NCBI GenBank assembly: GCA_015487015.1
Contig: WFQP01000092.1
Span: 1-38,663, forward strand
Source of the DNA: Thiomicrorhabdus sp.
Lineage (GTDB): Bacteria; Pseudomonadota; Gammaproteobacteria; Thiomicrospirales; Thiomicrospiraceae
DNA length: 38,663 nucleotides
Direction: 5' to 3'
In this document: one piece after another, positions 10,666-20,306 of the stretch
Position numbering within the stretch: the stretch's first letter is position 1
How the letters are laid out: each line of letters opens with the position of its first letter
Translations under genes and position numbers: made by a program
Notes under the pieces: generated by a model
The model's input: the letters and a program-made list of their open reading frames with translations, nothing else
What the model was told of the DNA's origin: nothing
The model's database searches: none

Positions 10666-12075
10666 ATGACAAATGAAGCAAAAAAACTCTTTATTTTAGA
10701 CACGAATGTACTCATGCACGATCCAATGGCGCTCTTCAATTTTGAGGAACATGATGTATTTATCTCTATGACGGTACTCGAAGAACTGGATGCAGGTAAA
10801 AAAGGCATGTCTGAAGTGGCACGTAATGTACGTGAAACCAACCGACTGATTGATCAAATCATCAGCAATGCCAGTTTTGAGGAGATTAAACAAGGCTTGG
10901 CCTTAGAGCGCATTTATCCAGGCCATGAGAAAAACAACGTTCACTTAGGTTCTCTTTTTTTTGAAACCGAGCCTCTTTTAGCGGAACTGCCACCCTCACT
11001 GCCTAGCCACAAAGCCGATAACCATATTTTACAAACGGGACTGGCTTTAAAAGAAAAGTACCATAACCGCAATGTTACTTTAGTCACAAAAGATATTAAC
11101 ATGCGCATTAAATCTTCTGCCGTGGGCCTGCACTCAGAAGATTATTACAACGACCGAGTACTTGAAGATGCTGATTTACTCTACCGTGGCTGGGAAAGCC
11201 TAGACGAACACTTTCTTGAATCGCATGGTAAAGAGATGAAATCTTGGCAGGATAATGGCCGAACATTTTATGAGATACTTGTGGGTGACCAAAACAACTG
11301 GTATCCCAATCAAGCACTTATCAGCACCAATGATGCAGGATTTAACGCTATTGTTCGTAATATTCAGAATGGTAAAGCCATCTTAGAGTATATGCAGGAT
11401 TTTACGCAACCAAGCCATACTGTTTGGGGGATTAACGCCCAAAATTCAGAGCAAAATATTGCACTGAATTTTTTAATGGACCCTGATATTGACTTCATCT
11501 CACTGCTGGGTGTGGCCGGTACAGGAAAGACACTTTTAACACTCGCCTCTGCATTAGAACAAACATTAGATTTAAAAATCTACAATGAAATCATTATGAC
11601 CCGTGCCACTATTCCTGTAGGGGAAGACATTGGATTTTTACCTGGCACTGAAGAAGAGAAAATGACCCCTTGGATGGGTGCTTTAATGGATAACCTAGAA
11701 GTACTTACCAGCAATGAGGGAAACAGTACCGAATGGGAGGCGCAGAGCACTCAAGAGCTACTCAACAAACGAATTAAAATCAAATCGATGAACTTTATGC
11801 GAGGACGCACTTTTTTAAATAAATTTATTATTATTGATGAAGCGCAAAATTTAACCCCAAAACAGATGAAAACACTTATTACTCGTTCTGGTGCTGGCAC
11901 CAAAGTTATCTGTTTAGGAAATATCGGACAAATTGACTCACCCTACTTAACCGAAACCACAACGGGACTAACTTATGTAGTAGACCGTTTTAAAGAGTGG
12001 GAACACAGTGCACACATTACGCTTGAACAAGGTGAACGTTCACGCTTGGCACAATTTGCTTCGGATAACCTTTAA
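10666..12075 (+). CDS. PIN domain + PhoH ATPase fusion (PhoH2/YlaK type)
   Basis: N-terminal PIN (LFILDTNVLMHDP...VLEELDAGKKG) and C-terminal PhoH P-loop (LLGVAGTGKTLLTLASALEQ; IIIDEAQNLTPKQMKTLITRSG). Confidence 0.93.
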   Translation: MTNEAKKLFILDTNVLMHDPMALFNFEEHDVFISMTVLEELDAGKKGMSEVARNVRETNRLIDQIISNASFEEIKQGLALERIYPGHEKNNVHLGSLFFETEPLLAELPPSLPSHKADNHILQTGLALKEKYHNRNVTLVTKDINMRIKSSAVGLHSEDYYNDRVLEDADLLYRGWESLDEHFLESHGKEMKSWQDNGRTFYEILVGDQNNWYPNQALISTNDAGFNAIVRNIQNGKAILEYMQDFTQPSHTVWGINAQNSEQNIALNFLMDPDIDFISLLGVAGTGKTLLTLASALEQTLDLKIYNEIIMTRATIPVGEDIGFLPGTEEEKMTPWMGALMDNLEVLTSNEGNSTEWEAQSTQELLNKRIKIKSMNFMRGRTFLNKFIIIDEAQNLTPKQMKTLITRSGAGTKVICLGNIGQIDSPYLTETTTGLTYVVDRFKEWEHSAHITLEQGERSRLAQFASDNL

Positions 12076-12107
12076 CCCTAGCTCCTGTGCTCGTAAGTTA
12101 AAAACCA

Positions 12108-12147
12108 AAAAGCCACTATTTAAATAAATTGAATAGTGGCTTTTTTT
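12108..12147. terminator. Bidirectional rho-independent terminator
   Basis: AAAAAGCCACTATT-taaataaattg-AATAGTGGCTTTTTTT between convergent genes. Confidence 0.88.
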
Positions 12148-12168
12148 AATCTCTTTAACTTCCTGAGT

Positions 12169-13098
12169 TTACTTATCAGGCAATCTAAACCCAAGCTCTT
12201 TAGCACGTTCTTCACAGTACTCCATTGCAAACTCCAATAACTCACCCACCGCTTTATGGCGGTATTTATGCTTTTGCTTAATATGTGAAAAAGGTCTCAG
12301 TAGAGGGGGATCCAAAGGAATGGCACTTAACGTATCCAACTTTAGCTCTTTAGACAGCGTGGTTCTTGAAACAATGGCAATGCCCACATCTGACTCCACG
12401 GCCATTTTAACTGCCTCAGGACTACCAAGCTCCATCACAACATTTAAGTCACTATAGCTCATCCCTTGCTCTTTCATATAGGTATCAATAACTGACCGAG
12501 AACCCGACCCCTCTTCACGAGAGACATAACCGTATTTTCTAACATCTTCTACCGTTACTTTATCGCGCTTTGCCAAAGGGTGATCTTTAGGGCAAATCAA
12601 TTGCATTTCATCAATACGACAGATATGTACATCTAAATTTTTATTACGAACTGGCGCTTCAACCAAACCAAAGTCGATCATATTATTTTCAACCATGGCC
12701 ACAATAGCATCGGTATTACCTACTTGAAGGCGGATATTAACATCGTCGTACTGCTTTTTAAATGCGCCTAATAAGCTTGGTAACATGTATTCCGCTACCG
12801 TAGTACTTGCCCCCACCACCAGTGTTCCGGTGACTTCTCCCGTCATCTCCCTTACGTCGCTGTTCATTCTGTCATACAACTCAAGAACTTGACCCGAGTA
12901 GTCATAAACCACTTTTCCCGCTTCGGTCAATGTAATTTTATTATGCGTACGATCAAACAGGCGCGTATTAAAGAAGTCTTCTAACTGCTTCACTTGAAAC
13001 GTTACCGCTGGCTGAGTCATATGCAATGTCTCAGCCGCTTTTGTAAAGCTCATTACTTTTGCAACAGTATGAAATACCTGAAGACGTCTATCAGACAT
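12169..13098 (-). CDS. LysR-family transcriptional regulator
   Basis: N-terminal wHTH (LQVFHTVAKVMSFTKAAETLHMTQPAVTFQVKQLEDFFNTRLFDR) plus a LysR substrate-binding domain. Confidence 0.93.
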   Translation of the reverse strand: MSDRRLQVFHTVAKVMSFTKAAETLHMTQPAVTFQVKQLEDFFNTRLFDRTHNKITLTEAGKVVYDYSGQVLELYDRMNSDVREMTGEVTGTLVVGASTTVAEYMLPSLLGAFKKQYDDVNIRLQVGNTDAIVAMVENNMIDFGLVEAPVRNKNLDVHICRIDEMQLICPKDHPLAKRDKVTVEDVRKYGYVSREEGSGSRSVIDTYMKEQGMSYSDLNVVMELGSPEAVKMAVESDVGIAIVSRTTLSKELKLDTLSAIPLDPPLLRPFSHIKQKHKYRHKAVGELLEFAMEYCEERAKELGFRLPDK

Positions 13099-13150
13099 AT
13101 AAGATTCCCTTGGTTTATCATAAAAAATTTAAGACAAGCGAATATAGATT

Positions 13151-13187
13151 GTTCTCTAAAGAATGTCAATCAACTTATTTAAAGAAC
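13151..13187. promoter_or_regulatory. Candidate operator: inverted 10-mer GTTCTYTAAA
   Basis: GTTCTCTAAA (13151-13160) and TTTAAAGAAC (13178-13187) form an inverted repeat about 55-90 nt upstream of the LysR start. Confidence 0.4.
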
Positions 13188-13260
13188 ATTCATAAACAAA
13201 AAACATGATAAAAACAACTTATGCCTCTTGATAAGCTAAGCTTATAACAAAGCGCAATAC

Positions 13261-14091
13261 CTAGCTTTTTTTAGCCTCTTGTAACTCTTTCTTTAAAGAT
13301 TCAATCTCTTTAGACATGTGCTTAATTAAACGCTCCGTATGTTTTTCATTTTGTTGCGTTTGACGAACAAATGAAGCCTCTAACCCCTTTATATAATGCA
13401 ACATATCAACCTCCATTTTCTTTTGGTCGGAACCGATTAAAAAGGCGGCAATGTTCGCAGACACCAGTGAGAAAAAAAGCACGCCAAACAAGATTAAAAT
13501 GGCACCAAATATTCGCCCATTTTCTGTACTGGGAACCACATCCCCATATCCTACGGTGGTAATGGTCACAATCGCATACCACGCACCATCAATAAATGGC
13601 CGATCTTCAATGTAAGAAAATACAGCCGCCGCACCCACAATCAAAAACGCAAAGGCCAGTAAAATTTGCCCAAATCGATTGCGATTTAAAACAATCGAAA
13701 CCCCTTTAAAAAAAGTGGCAAAAAATCGTAAAAACAGCAACAATCTCAAGGAGCGAATAATAATCGCCCAATCACTGCCCCACTCAATCCAAGGAAAGGC
13801 GATGATTACAATTAAAACCCCCAGCCAATTCTCTCGCAAATAACGTACTCTATATTGAACAAGCATGAGGTTAACCAATAACTCTAATGCAAACACTCCC
13901 CAAATAAGATCGGACAGCCACGTAATTTCTGTTGGCTGACTAGAGTAATACATAAACAACTGGGCAAAGGTAAGCAACAAAGCCAATAAAACTAATATTT
14001 CAAGCCAATGCCCCACCTTACGAGCACGCCTGTTTTCTGAACGATTGACGCCTGTAACGCCTAAAAGAGCCTTAATTTTTAATCTTTTCAT
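13261..14091 (-). CDS. Voltage-gated-type potassium/ion channel with C-terminal coiled coil
   Basis: Multiple TM helices, S4-like [12 protein letters not shown], selectivity filter [12 protein letters not shown]. Confidence 0.9.
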   Translation of the reverse strand: MKRLKIKALLGVTGVNRSENRRARKVGHWLEILVLLALLLTFAQLFMYYSSQPTEITWLSDLIWGVFALELLVNLMLVQYRVRYLRENWLGVLIVIIAFPWIEWGSDWAIIIRSLRLLLFLRFFATFFKGVSIVLNRNRFGQILLAFAFLIVGAAAVFSYIEDRPFIDGAWYAIVTITTVGYGDVVPSTENGRIFGAILILFGVLFFSLVSANIAAFLIGSDQKKMEVDMLHYIKGLEASFVRQTQQNEKHTERLIKHMSKEIESLKKELQEAKKS

Positions 14092-14104
14092 AACTTGTTT
14101 TTTA

Positions 14105-15379
14105 TCAATTTTTACCCGAATCCAAACGCGTGAATTTTGAACGTTTCAACGAGGCTAATGCAGGCAAGCTCTCACGTCCATTCAGTGCTTGTCCCATCAG
14201 CCAATTTTTTAGAGGCGTTAGACGGTTTGCAAGCGGCAAAAACCCTTTTCTAAAGGTAGTTTTTAAACCTGAATCCTGTTTAAACAACCAATCAAATGCC
14301 TCCATAGAGCGCTGAACAATGGCATTATCACCTCGACGCCAACGTTCATACTTTCTAAGCACGGAATAACGCCCCCAGGACTTACCTGCTAACCTAGCGG
14401 ACAAAACCGTTTCAATCAATGCCGCAGCATCTAATAGCCCTAAATTAACTCCTTGGCCAGCCTGTGGGTGAATCGTGTGTGCTGCATCCCCAACCAGTGC
14501 CAAATTGGATTTTACATAATGTTCTGCATGTCTTCGAGTCAGTGGAAATGCGGCTCTCTCACCTACTTCAACAACGGAACCTAATCGATAATCAGATGCC
14601 TTAGAAATTTCTAAAGCAAACGCTTGATCGGATAAATTCAGTGCCCACTGCATTTTCTCCGTTGGCAAATACCATGCAATCGAGCTTAAATGCTCTCCCA
14701 TTGACAAATAAGCAAACGGGCCATCTTTGGTATAACGCTGCCAACAGGTGTCCTCGGTGGGCAACTCTGTTTTAACACAACCCACTACGGCACACTGTTC
14801 ATAATCGTGCGTATCCAGTCCAATATAAGCCAACTGCCTTATTTGAGAAAGTGCTCCATCCGCACCTACTAACAGCTCCGTCTGAATATCACCCACACCC
14901 TCAACATCAAGCCAAGCTTTCCCCCCCTCTAATCGAAGCGCTTTAATCGTAGGGTTTAAGAGTAGCTGAATCGAATCACACGCTTCAACTTGCTCCCATA
15001 ATGCGGCTTGAATGACCTCATTTTCAACGGTATAGCCTAAATTGGGCTCACCCATCTCTTGAGCTGAAAAATGAATCTCTCCTGAAGACAAATCGTCCCA
15101 AACATGCATCGCTGAAAACGCATGACAACGACGCGAAGTGATACCACGCCATGCACCTAAATTTCGTAATATTTTTTCAGAGGCGCGGGTTAATGCACTC
15201 ACCCGTACTTGATAAGGTCGCTCTTCAGACCAAGCCGTATCCACCGCTTGACGCTCTAACAACAACACCTTCATTCCTTGTTGCCCCAAACCCAAAGCGA
15301 CCGTTGCACCCACCATGCCACCCCCGACTACAACCACATCCCAGATTGCATCGGTAATATTTTGCTCTATCACATTCAT
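14105..15379 (-). CDS. UbiH/UbiF/VisC-family FAD-dependent ubiquinone hydroxylase (UbiI/VisC-like)
   Basis: [45 protein letters not shown]. Overlaps the upstream ubiH stop by 4 nt (ATGA). Confidence 0.9.
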   Translation of the reverse strand: MNVIEQNITDAIWDVVVVGGGMVGATVALGLGQQGMKVLLLERQAVDTAWSEERPYQVRVSALTRASEKILRNLGAWRGITSRRCHAFSAMHVWDDLSSGEIHFSAQEMGEPNLGYTVENEVIQAALWEQVEACDSIQLLLNPTIKALRLEGGKAWLDVEGVGDIQTELLVGADGALSQIRQLAYIGLDTHDYEQCAVVGCVKTELPTEDTCWQRYTKDGPFAYLSMGEHLSSIAWYLPTEKMQWALNLSDQAFALEISKASDYRLGSVVEVGERAAFPLTRRHAEHYVKSNLALVGDAAHTIHPQAGQGVNLGLLDAAALIETVLSARLAGKSWGRYSVLRKYERWRRGDNAIVQRSMEAFDWLFKQDSGLKTTFRKGFLPLANRLTPLKNWLMGQALNGRESLPALASLKRSKFTRLDSGKN

Positions 15380-16611
15380 TTCTGCCCCCCCATTGCAAAT
15401 CGGGCAAATCGGCGTTTAACCGTTGGCATGGCCTGCATCGCCATTAAACCAAGCCCTCTTAAATGCCCAACAATCGGTGAGCGGTGTTGAAAAATTTGAA
15501 TCAAACCATCCGTAAGCCCCATCACTTTTTCATGGGCGGGTTTTCGGAGTGCGGCATAGTCCGTTAAAAAATCAGGAAACCCTAAATCGATACTCTGTGA
15601 GTTCATCTCGGTAGGCATTTCTTTTATCCGTCGCTCAAGCTGATTTAACAAAACCTCAATATCTTGAATACCTAAATTAAGACCTTGAGCAGCAACAGGA
15701 TGTTGAGTATGCGACGCATTTCCAATTAACAAGGCTCGACCTTTGCTCATTTGAGGCACATAAGTTTCTTTTAAAGGGTAAATCACTCGTGGACTGACTT
15801 GAGTAAATGCACCTAACCGCTCCCCCATTTTGGAAGAAAATAGAGCCATAAACTCTGAATCATTTAGCCCTTTTATGTACTCAACCTCTGTTTCCGAACA
15901 AACTAAAACGGCTTTATGCGCATGGCCTTTCATCGGCAGCAAGGCTACCGGACCCTCTTCGGTGAAACGCTCAAATGACCAGTTATTTGGATGCATTTCT
16001 GTTTCAATTTGCGCCAGCACCCCAAAGGCATGGTACGATTTTTCTTCTAAAGGTAACTGTAATATTTTTCGCACTTGAGAGTTTGTACCATCCGCCCCCA
16101 CGATTAACTGAGCCTCAACCTCAGTCACGGCACTGCCAGTATCCAGAGTTGAATCAATCGCAATCTGCACGCAAACGGCTTCAGGTTGCATTTCAAAATC
16201 CACAACTCGAGCCGGGCAAAGCACTTGAATATTAGAACACTGATTAACATGCTGCCACAAAACTCGACCCAAATCACTGGATTGAATACTGTAACCTAAA
16301 GCGGGTACACCCACCTCTTCGGCATGCAGTGTTGTCATGCCTAAATACCCTTTTTGAGAGACATGAACATGCTCAATTTCGGTGACAAAAGGAATTAAGT
16401 CATGCCAAATACCCAACGCATCCAGTACCAACATTGAGCCATGTGAAAGTGCCAATACGCGTCCATCAAAGGAGTTGGGTGCATTTTCGGCGGGTAAAAA
16501 AGCTTCGGCTAAAAGCACTTTTTGTGCTTGCTGAGCCAACCCCAAGGCCAGCATTAACCCCACAGGGCCACCGCCCGCAATAACCACATCACTTTTCATT
16601 GATTGTTGCAC
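15376..16611 (-). CDS. ubiH: 2-octaprenyl-6-methoxyphenyl hydroxylase (UbiH)
   Basis: VVIAGGGPVGLMLALGLAQQ; LIGNASHTQHPVAAQGLNLGIQD. Position between pepP and the visC-like gene is conserved. Confidence 0.88.
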   Translation of the reverse strand: MQQSMKSDVVIAGGGPVGLMLALGLAQQAQKVLLAEAFLPAENAPNSFDGRVLALSHGSMLVLDALGIWHDLIPFVTEIEHVHVSQKGYLGMTTLHAEEVGVPALGYSIQSSDLGRVLWQHVNQCSNIQVLCPARVVDFEMQPEAVCVQIAIDSTLDTGSAVTEVEAQLIVGADGTNSQVRKILQLPLEEKSYHAFGVLAQIETEMHPNNWSFERFTEEGPVALLPMKGHAHKAVLVCSETEVEYIKGLNDSEFMALFSSKMGERLGAFTQVSPRVIYPLKETYVPQMSKGRALLIGNASHTQHPVAAQGLNLGIQDIEVLLNQLERRIKEMPTEMNSQSIDLGFPDFLTDYAALRKPAHEKVMGLTDGLIQIFQHRSPIVGHLRGLGLMAMQAMPTVKRRFARFAMGGQK

Positions 16612-16613
16612 AA

Positions 16614-17978
16614 TTAAAACCCTTCACTGTTTACGTTTTGTCTGTATTGGCGCATCCATGTTTCAATTTCTTCCACCGTTCGGGGTAAACCTGTGGTTAA
16701 TACCTCACCCCCCGAAGGCGTCACCAAAATATCATCTTCAATTCGAATACCAATATTATGCCATTTTTCATCCACATCCTGATGCTCTTCCGAAATATAC
16801 AACCCCGGTTCAACAGTAACGACCATGCCCGCTTTAAATACTCGCCAGCTCTGATTTTGTTTGTAAACGCCTACATCATGCACATCCATACCCAGCCAGT
16901 GCCCTGTACCATGCATAAAAAAGCGTTTATAGCTCTCTTCTTTTAGGGCCGTATCCAAATCACCCTGCAAAAGACCCAAATCAAGTAACCCTTGCGTTAA
17001 TACTTTTATCGCAGCTTGATGTGCTACATCGTAAGTTTCATTAGGTTTAATGGCATCGATAGCCGCCTGCTGTGCTGCCAACACCAAGGTATACAACAGT
17101 GCCTGTTCTGAATTGAACCTACCGCTGGCAGGAAAGGTGGTGGTAATATCACCGGCATACCCCTGCCATTCCGCCCCAGCATCCACTAACACTAAATCGT
17201 CTTTTTTAATTTCAGAACGATTTTCAGTGTAATGCAAAATACACGCATTTTTACCGCTGGCCACAATGGAATTAAATGCTACCCTAGGCGAGCCTAAGCG
17301 TAAAAACTCCGCTTCCAATTCGGCTTGTACTTGAAATTCAAACACACTCGATTGAACTGATTTCATCGCCGCCAAATGCCCTTGCACTGAAATGGTGGCT
17401 GCTTTACGCAAAGACTGAACTTCAAATTCTGACTTAATTACACGCATTTCGTGCAAATAAACATCTAAATCACACACTTGTTTTGGGGCGTCCCCCCCCT
17501 TTCGAACCTTCTCTTTTAACGCTTGAATCCAACCATGCACAGTTCCTAAAAGTTCCAACGAGTGCGAGAATGAAACATAAACAGATTCAACCCCCTCAAG
17601 TAACGTCAAAACGCCCTCATCCAACCCATCAATTTCATGCGCACAATCCAGCCTCAAAGTATCAGGTGCTGCCAGAACCCCTAAACGCCGACCTTGCCAT
17701 GTCTCCTGTTCAGGATCTTTCGCTCGCACAAATAGGTGACTCTCTTCCGTGCTTTTTTTCACCAACACCAGTACTGAATCGGGCTCTTCAAACCCCGTTA
17801 AATACATGAAATCACTGTCTACTCTAAAGGGAAACTCCACATCTCGATTACGAATAAGCTCCTCGCCTGAAGACACAATAACTAAACTGTTGTCTGGTAA
17901 AAAGGCCATTAACTGTTGGCGCTTTTTTTGATGAAACTCAAGCTGTTCTAAGGAGATTTTTAACATGGTTTGGGTCAC
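16614..17978 (-). CDS. pepP: Xaa-Pro aminopeptidase (PepP)
   Basis: DSDFMYLTGFEEPDSVLVL, LVDAGAEWQGYAGDITTTFPASG, HGTGHWLGMDVHDVG, VTVEPGLYI. Confidence 0.95.
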   Translation of the reverse strand: MTQTMLKISLEQLEFHQKKRQQLMAFLPDNSLVIVSSGEELIRNRDVEFPFRVDSDFMYLTGFEEPDSVLVLVKKSTEESHLFVRAKDPEQETWQGRRLGVLAAPDTLRLDCAHEIDGLDEGVLTLLEGVESVYVSFSHSLELLGTVHGWIQALKEKVRKGGDAPKQVCDLDVYLHEMRVIKSEFEVQSLRKAATISVQGHLAAMKSVQSSVFEFQVQAELEAEFLRLGSPRVAFNSIVASGKNACILHYTENRSEIKKDDLVLVDAGAEWQGYAGDITTTFPASGRFNSEQALLYTLVLAAQQAAIDAIKPNETYDVAHQAAIKVLTQGLLDLGLLQGDLDTALKEESYKRFFMHGTGHWLGMDVHDVGVYKQNQSWRVFKAGMVVTVEPGLYISEEHQDVDEKWHNIGIRIEDDILVTPSGGEVLTTGLPRTVEEIETWMRQYRQNVNSEGF

Positions 17979-18012
17979 TTATAATTTTAAAAAAGAGGCT
18001 TAAAAATGCCCT

Positions 18013-18621
18013 TTAATGAATGGTATTAGAATCATCATCGTACGAATCAAGTAATGCATCTGGTACAGGAATCGGAGCCGTTTCAATAGGATTTAAAGAT
18101 TCATTAATGGTCATCACACCAATTTTAACAAACTCAACCAATTGCATTAAATCAGACTCTTCGGCTTCACCATCTGCAATTGATTTACCTAACCCTTCCA
18201 CATCAATACTGGCAATATCACTAAAGTCATTAATCAACTCTCTTACTTCTGGTGCAATCTCATTTTCTGCATCTTGTAAGCAACCAATTAATCCCAAACC
18301 GTACAATACGCCTTCACACAATTGCCCAATCATCATCGCGCGGTAAATCACTGGTTCGCTGTCATCAGGCAGACAAAGCTCCAATTCAAAGCCAGAACCA
18401 TTTAAGCCTTTATTGGTTTCCAAATAAAGTTCATGCAACCCTTTTAAAAAAGACTCTTTCACTGACTTAATACTGGCCTCTTCAATCAGCTTTTTAATCC
18501 AAACGGCTTCCTGCACATCGTTGTCACCACACAAAAGGCCAATTAACATCCCCTGAATAAAAGAGGGGGACTCAAGGTCGGTGTGCGGTGCGATAATTTC
18601 TTTGATTTGATCAAAACTCAT
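18013..18621 (-). CDS. YgfB/UPF0149 family protein
   Basis: The real start is probably MSFDQIKEIIAPHTDLESPSFIQGMLIGLLCG (CAT at 18619-18621). The track ORF to 18783 runs into zapA. The pepP-ygfB/zapA/6S/ygfA neighbourhood is conserved. Confidence 0.85.
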   Translation of the reverse strand: MSFDQIKEIIAPHTDLESPSFIQGMLIGLLCGDNDVQEAVWIKKLIEEASIKSVKESFLKGLHELYLETNKGLNGSGFELELCLPDDSEPVIYRAMMIGQLCEGVLYGLGLIGCLQDAENEIAPEVRELINDFSDIASIDVEGLGKSIADGEAEESDLMQLVEFVKIGVMTINESLNPIETAPIPVPDALLDSYDDDSNTIH

Positions 18622-18700
18622 AAAACATTCTCTTGTTAAAGCGTAATTATTGGGGAATAATATCACATTACTCTTTCTCTTACCCCTTCGGAGCCATGCC

Positions 18701-18970
18701 GTGTTGACACTGACTTTAATGAACCATAACTTTGAAATCCCTTGTGAAGAGAGTGACCATGAACGCTTAATTGAAGCCGCCACACTGCTGGAAGATAAAT
18801 TGGATCAACTGCCTGAGCTAAAGGGCGAAGGAAAAGTCCTTATGATGGCGCTTAACCTTTGTTATGACTACCTTCAACTCAAAAATGACACCTTGCAGTA
18901 CACTGAACAAGTCGAAACACAAATCGAAACCGTTATTGATCATGTGTCTCAAACAAACCATTCAAACTAA
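18701..18970 (+). CDS. zapA: Cell division protein ZapA
   Basis: VLTLTLMNHNFEIPCEESDHERLIEAATLLEDKL...KVLMMALNLCYDYLQ. GTG start at 18701 with GGAG 7 nt upstream; the track start at 18650 appears too early. Confidence 0.8.
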   Translation: MLTLTLMNHNFEIPCEESDHERLIEAATLLEDKLDQLPELKGEGKVLMMALNLCYDYLQLKNDTLQYTEQVETQIETVIDHVSQTNHSN

Positions 18971-18982
18971 ATATCACAGTAC

Positions 18983-19086
18983 TTAAGGGCACCTCTAAAT
19001 AATTCATGAATGCACATATTGCGTCCAAAATAGGCCGCTTTTGAACCTCAAGCCGACACACTAAAAATTAATAGAGATGTCCTTAA
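18983..19086. repeat. MITE-like element with TTAA flanks and imperfect terminal inverted repeats
   Basis: TTAA-GGGCACCTCTAAATAATT ... AATTAATAGAGATGTCC-TTAA; the ends are inverted repeats over about 20 nt. Confidence 0.6.
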
Positions 19087-19105
19087 ATTCAAATCCCAGT
19101 TTTGT

Positions 19106-19111
19106 TATAAT
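19106..19111 (+). promoter_or_regulatory. Extended -10 (TGTTATAAT) of the 6S RNA promoter
   Basis: TATAAT preceded by TGT, about 7 nt before the predicted 6S 5' end. Confidence 0.6.
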
Positions 19112-19116
19112 AAGAG

Positions 19117-19309
19117 CCTGACTCATTGTTGTTGGGCATAAACCCCTTTCCGATAATTATTATATTGGGGTCAGATGCTAGAAATGGTGTGCATCTCGTT
19201 AGTCTGTCTTGCTAGAGCTGACTAACCCGAGAAGCCTAAATTTCTTGAGGAGACTGCCACCTTGAACTGCTCGGTTCTCGGATTTTTGTTCAACGACAAT
19301 GAGTCTCTT
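19117..19309 (+). ncRNA. ssrS: 6S RNA
   Basis: Terminal stem GACTCATTGT/ACAATGAGTC, conserved CGAGAAGCCTAAA and CCACCTTGAACTGCTCGGTTCTCGG, located between zapA and ygfA as in other gammaproteobacteria. Confidence 0.9.
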
Positions 19310-19371
19310 TCTATTTTTCTCCCCCCCTATCTCTAGCATTCCAAAAAAATGCATACAAAAAGAGCCGATCC

Positions 19372-20007
19372 ATGAGCACTTCTACTTCTCATCCCTCTGA
19401 CCTACTAAGAAAACAACTGCGATTACAGCGACAATCCCTAAGCCCTGCACAACAAACTCAACATGCCCAACTTGCACAACAACACTTAGCGCACTTTCTC
19501 GCCTCGACAGAGTTTTTGCACACCCAAAACAAATTAAACATTGCTTTTTTTCTTGCACAAGATGGTGAACTCTCGACCGATTTAGCCATTCAATACCTAT
19601 GGCATTCCAGCCCACATAAAGTATGGCTGCCTATTTTAAAAACCAACCCAACAGGACACATGGCCTTTGCAGAGTACACCCCCAACACCCCTATGAAAAA
19701 AAATAAATTTGCAATTTTAGAGCCAGACCTCCCACAAAGTACATGGGTTTCAGGACAAGCATTAGACCTTGTATTGATGCCGCTGGTTGGGTTTGATGCT
19801 TCTGGAAACCGCATGGGCATGGGGGGAGGCTATTATGATCGAACCTTTCAATTTAAACAGCAATCCTCTAAAATACCTCCCCTGCTAATCGGTTGGGCAC
19901 ATCGTTGTCAACAGGTCGAACAACTGCCCGTCAATCCTTGGGACATCCCTTTGGATGGCATTATTACAGAAGCGGGGGCTTTAAATTTATCCCCCCCTAT
20001 CATTTAG
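19372..20007 (+). CDS. ygfA: 5-formyltetrahydrofolate cyclo-ligase
   Basis: LVLMPLVGFDASGNRMGMGGGYYDRTF motif; downstream of 6S RNA. Confidence 0.93.
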   Translation: MSTSTSHPSDLLRKQLRLQRQSLSPAQQTQHAQLAQQHLAHFLASTEFLHTQNKLNIAFFLAQDGELSTDLAIQYLWHSSPHKVWLPILKTNPTGHMAFAEYTPNTPMKKNKFAILEPDLPQSTWVSGQALDLVLMPLVGFDASGNRMGMGGGYYDRTFQFKQQSSKIPPLLIGWAHRCQQVEQLPVNPWDIPLDGIITEAGALNLSPPII

Positions 20008-20016
20008 GATATAAAA

Positions 20017-20256
20017 ATGGACATTTGGTCTCGAATTTTCACCTACTCAAGCGCAGCATTTGGCGCCATTCTTTTAGTGATTGTTCTCATAGTGCTCTCC
20101 AATGCCGAAGGCGGTATTTTAACCGTTGAAAGCCTGCAACACATGGAAGGCTCCTTAACCTCGTTTTACAATTTTATTTTACCGTTTGTCTATATTTGGA
20201 TGGCATTAGGGCTGTTTATTTTTGGACGTTTTTTAATGCGAATGTTTAAAAAGTAA
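20017..20256 (+). CDS. Small hypothetical membrane protein with two predicted TM helices
   Basis: 79 aa with hydrophobic segments AAFGAILLVIVLIVLS and ILPFVYIWMALGLFIFGRF; starts 10 nt after the ygfA stop. Confidence 0.7.
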   Translation: MDIWSRIFTYSSAAFGAILLVIVLIVLSNAEGGILTVESLQHMEGSLTSFYNFILPFVYIWMALGLFIFGRFLMRMFKK

Positions 20257-20306
20257 CCCTTAAGAAGTCTCTGAATAACGCTTTAAGAGGGGGGGGGGGA
20301 AGAAAT

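Noticed and set aside
17483-17809. 108-aa plus-strand ORF opposite pepP, and similar antisense ORFs within soxB, ubiH, dnaJ, recN and the sensor kinase
   Set aside because: Low-complexity translations complementary to well-supported genes; best explained as frame shadows.
18622-18783. N-terminal extension of the YgfB ORF
   Set aside because: It overlaps zapA and lacks family similarity; the MSFDQIKE start at 18621 fits better.
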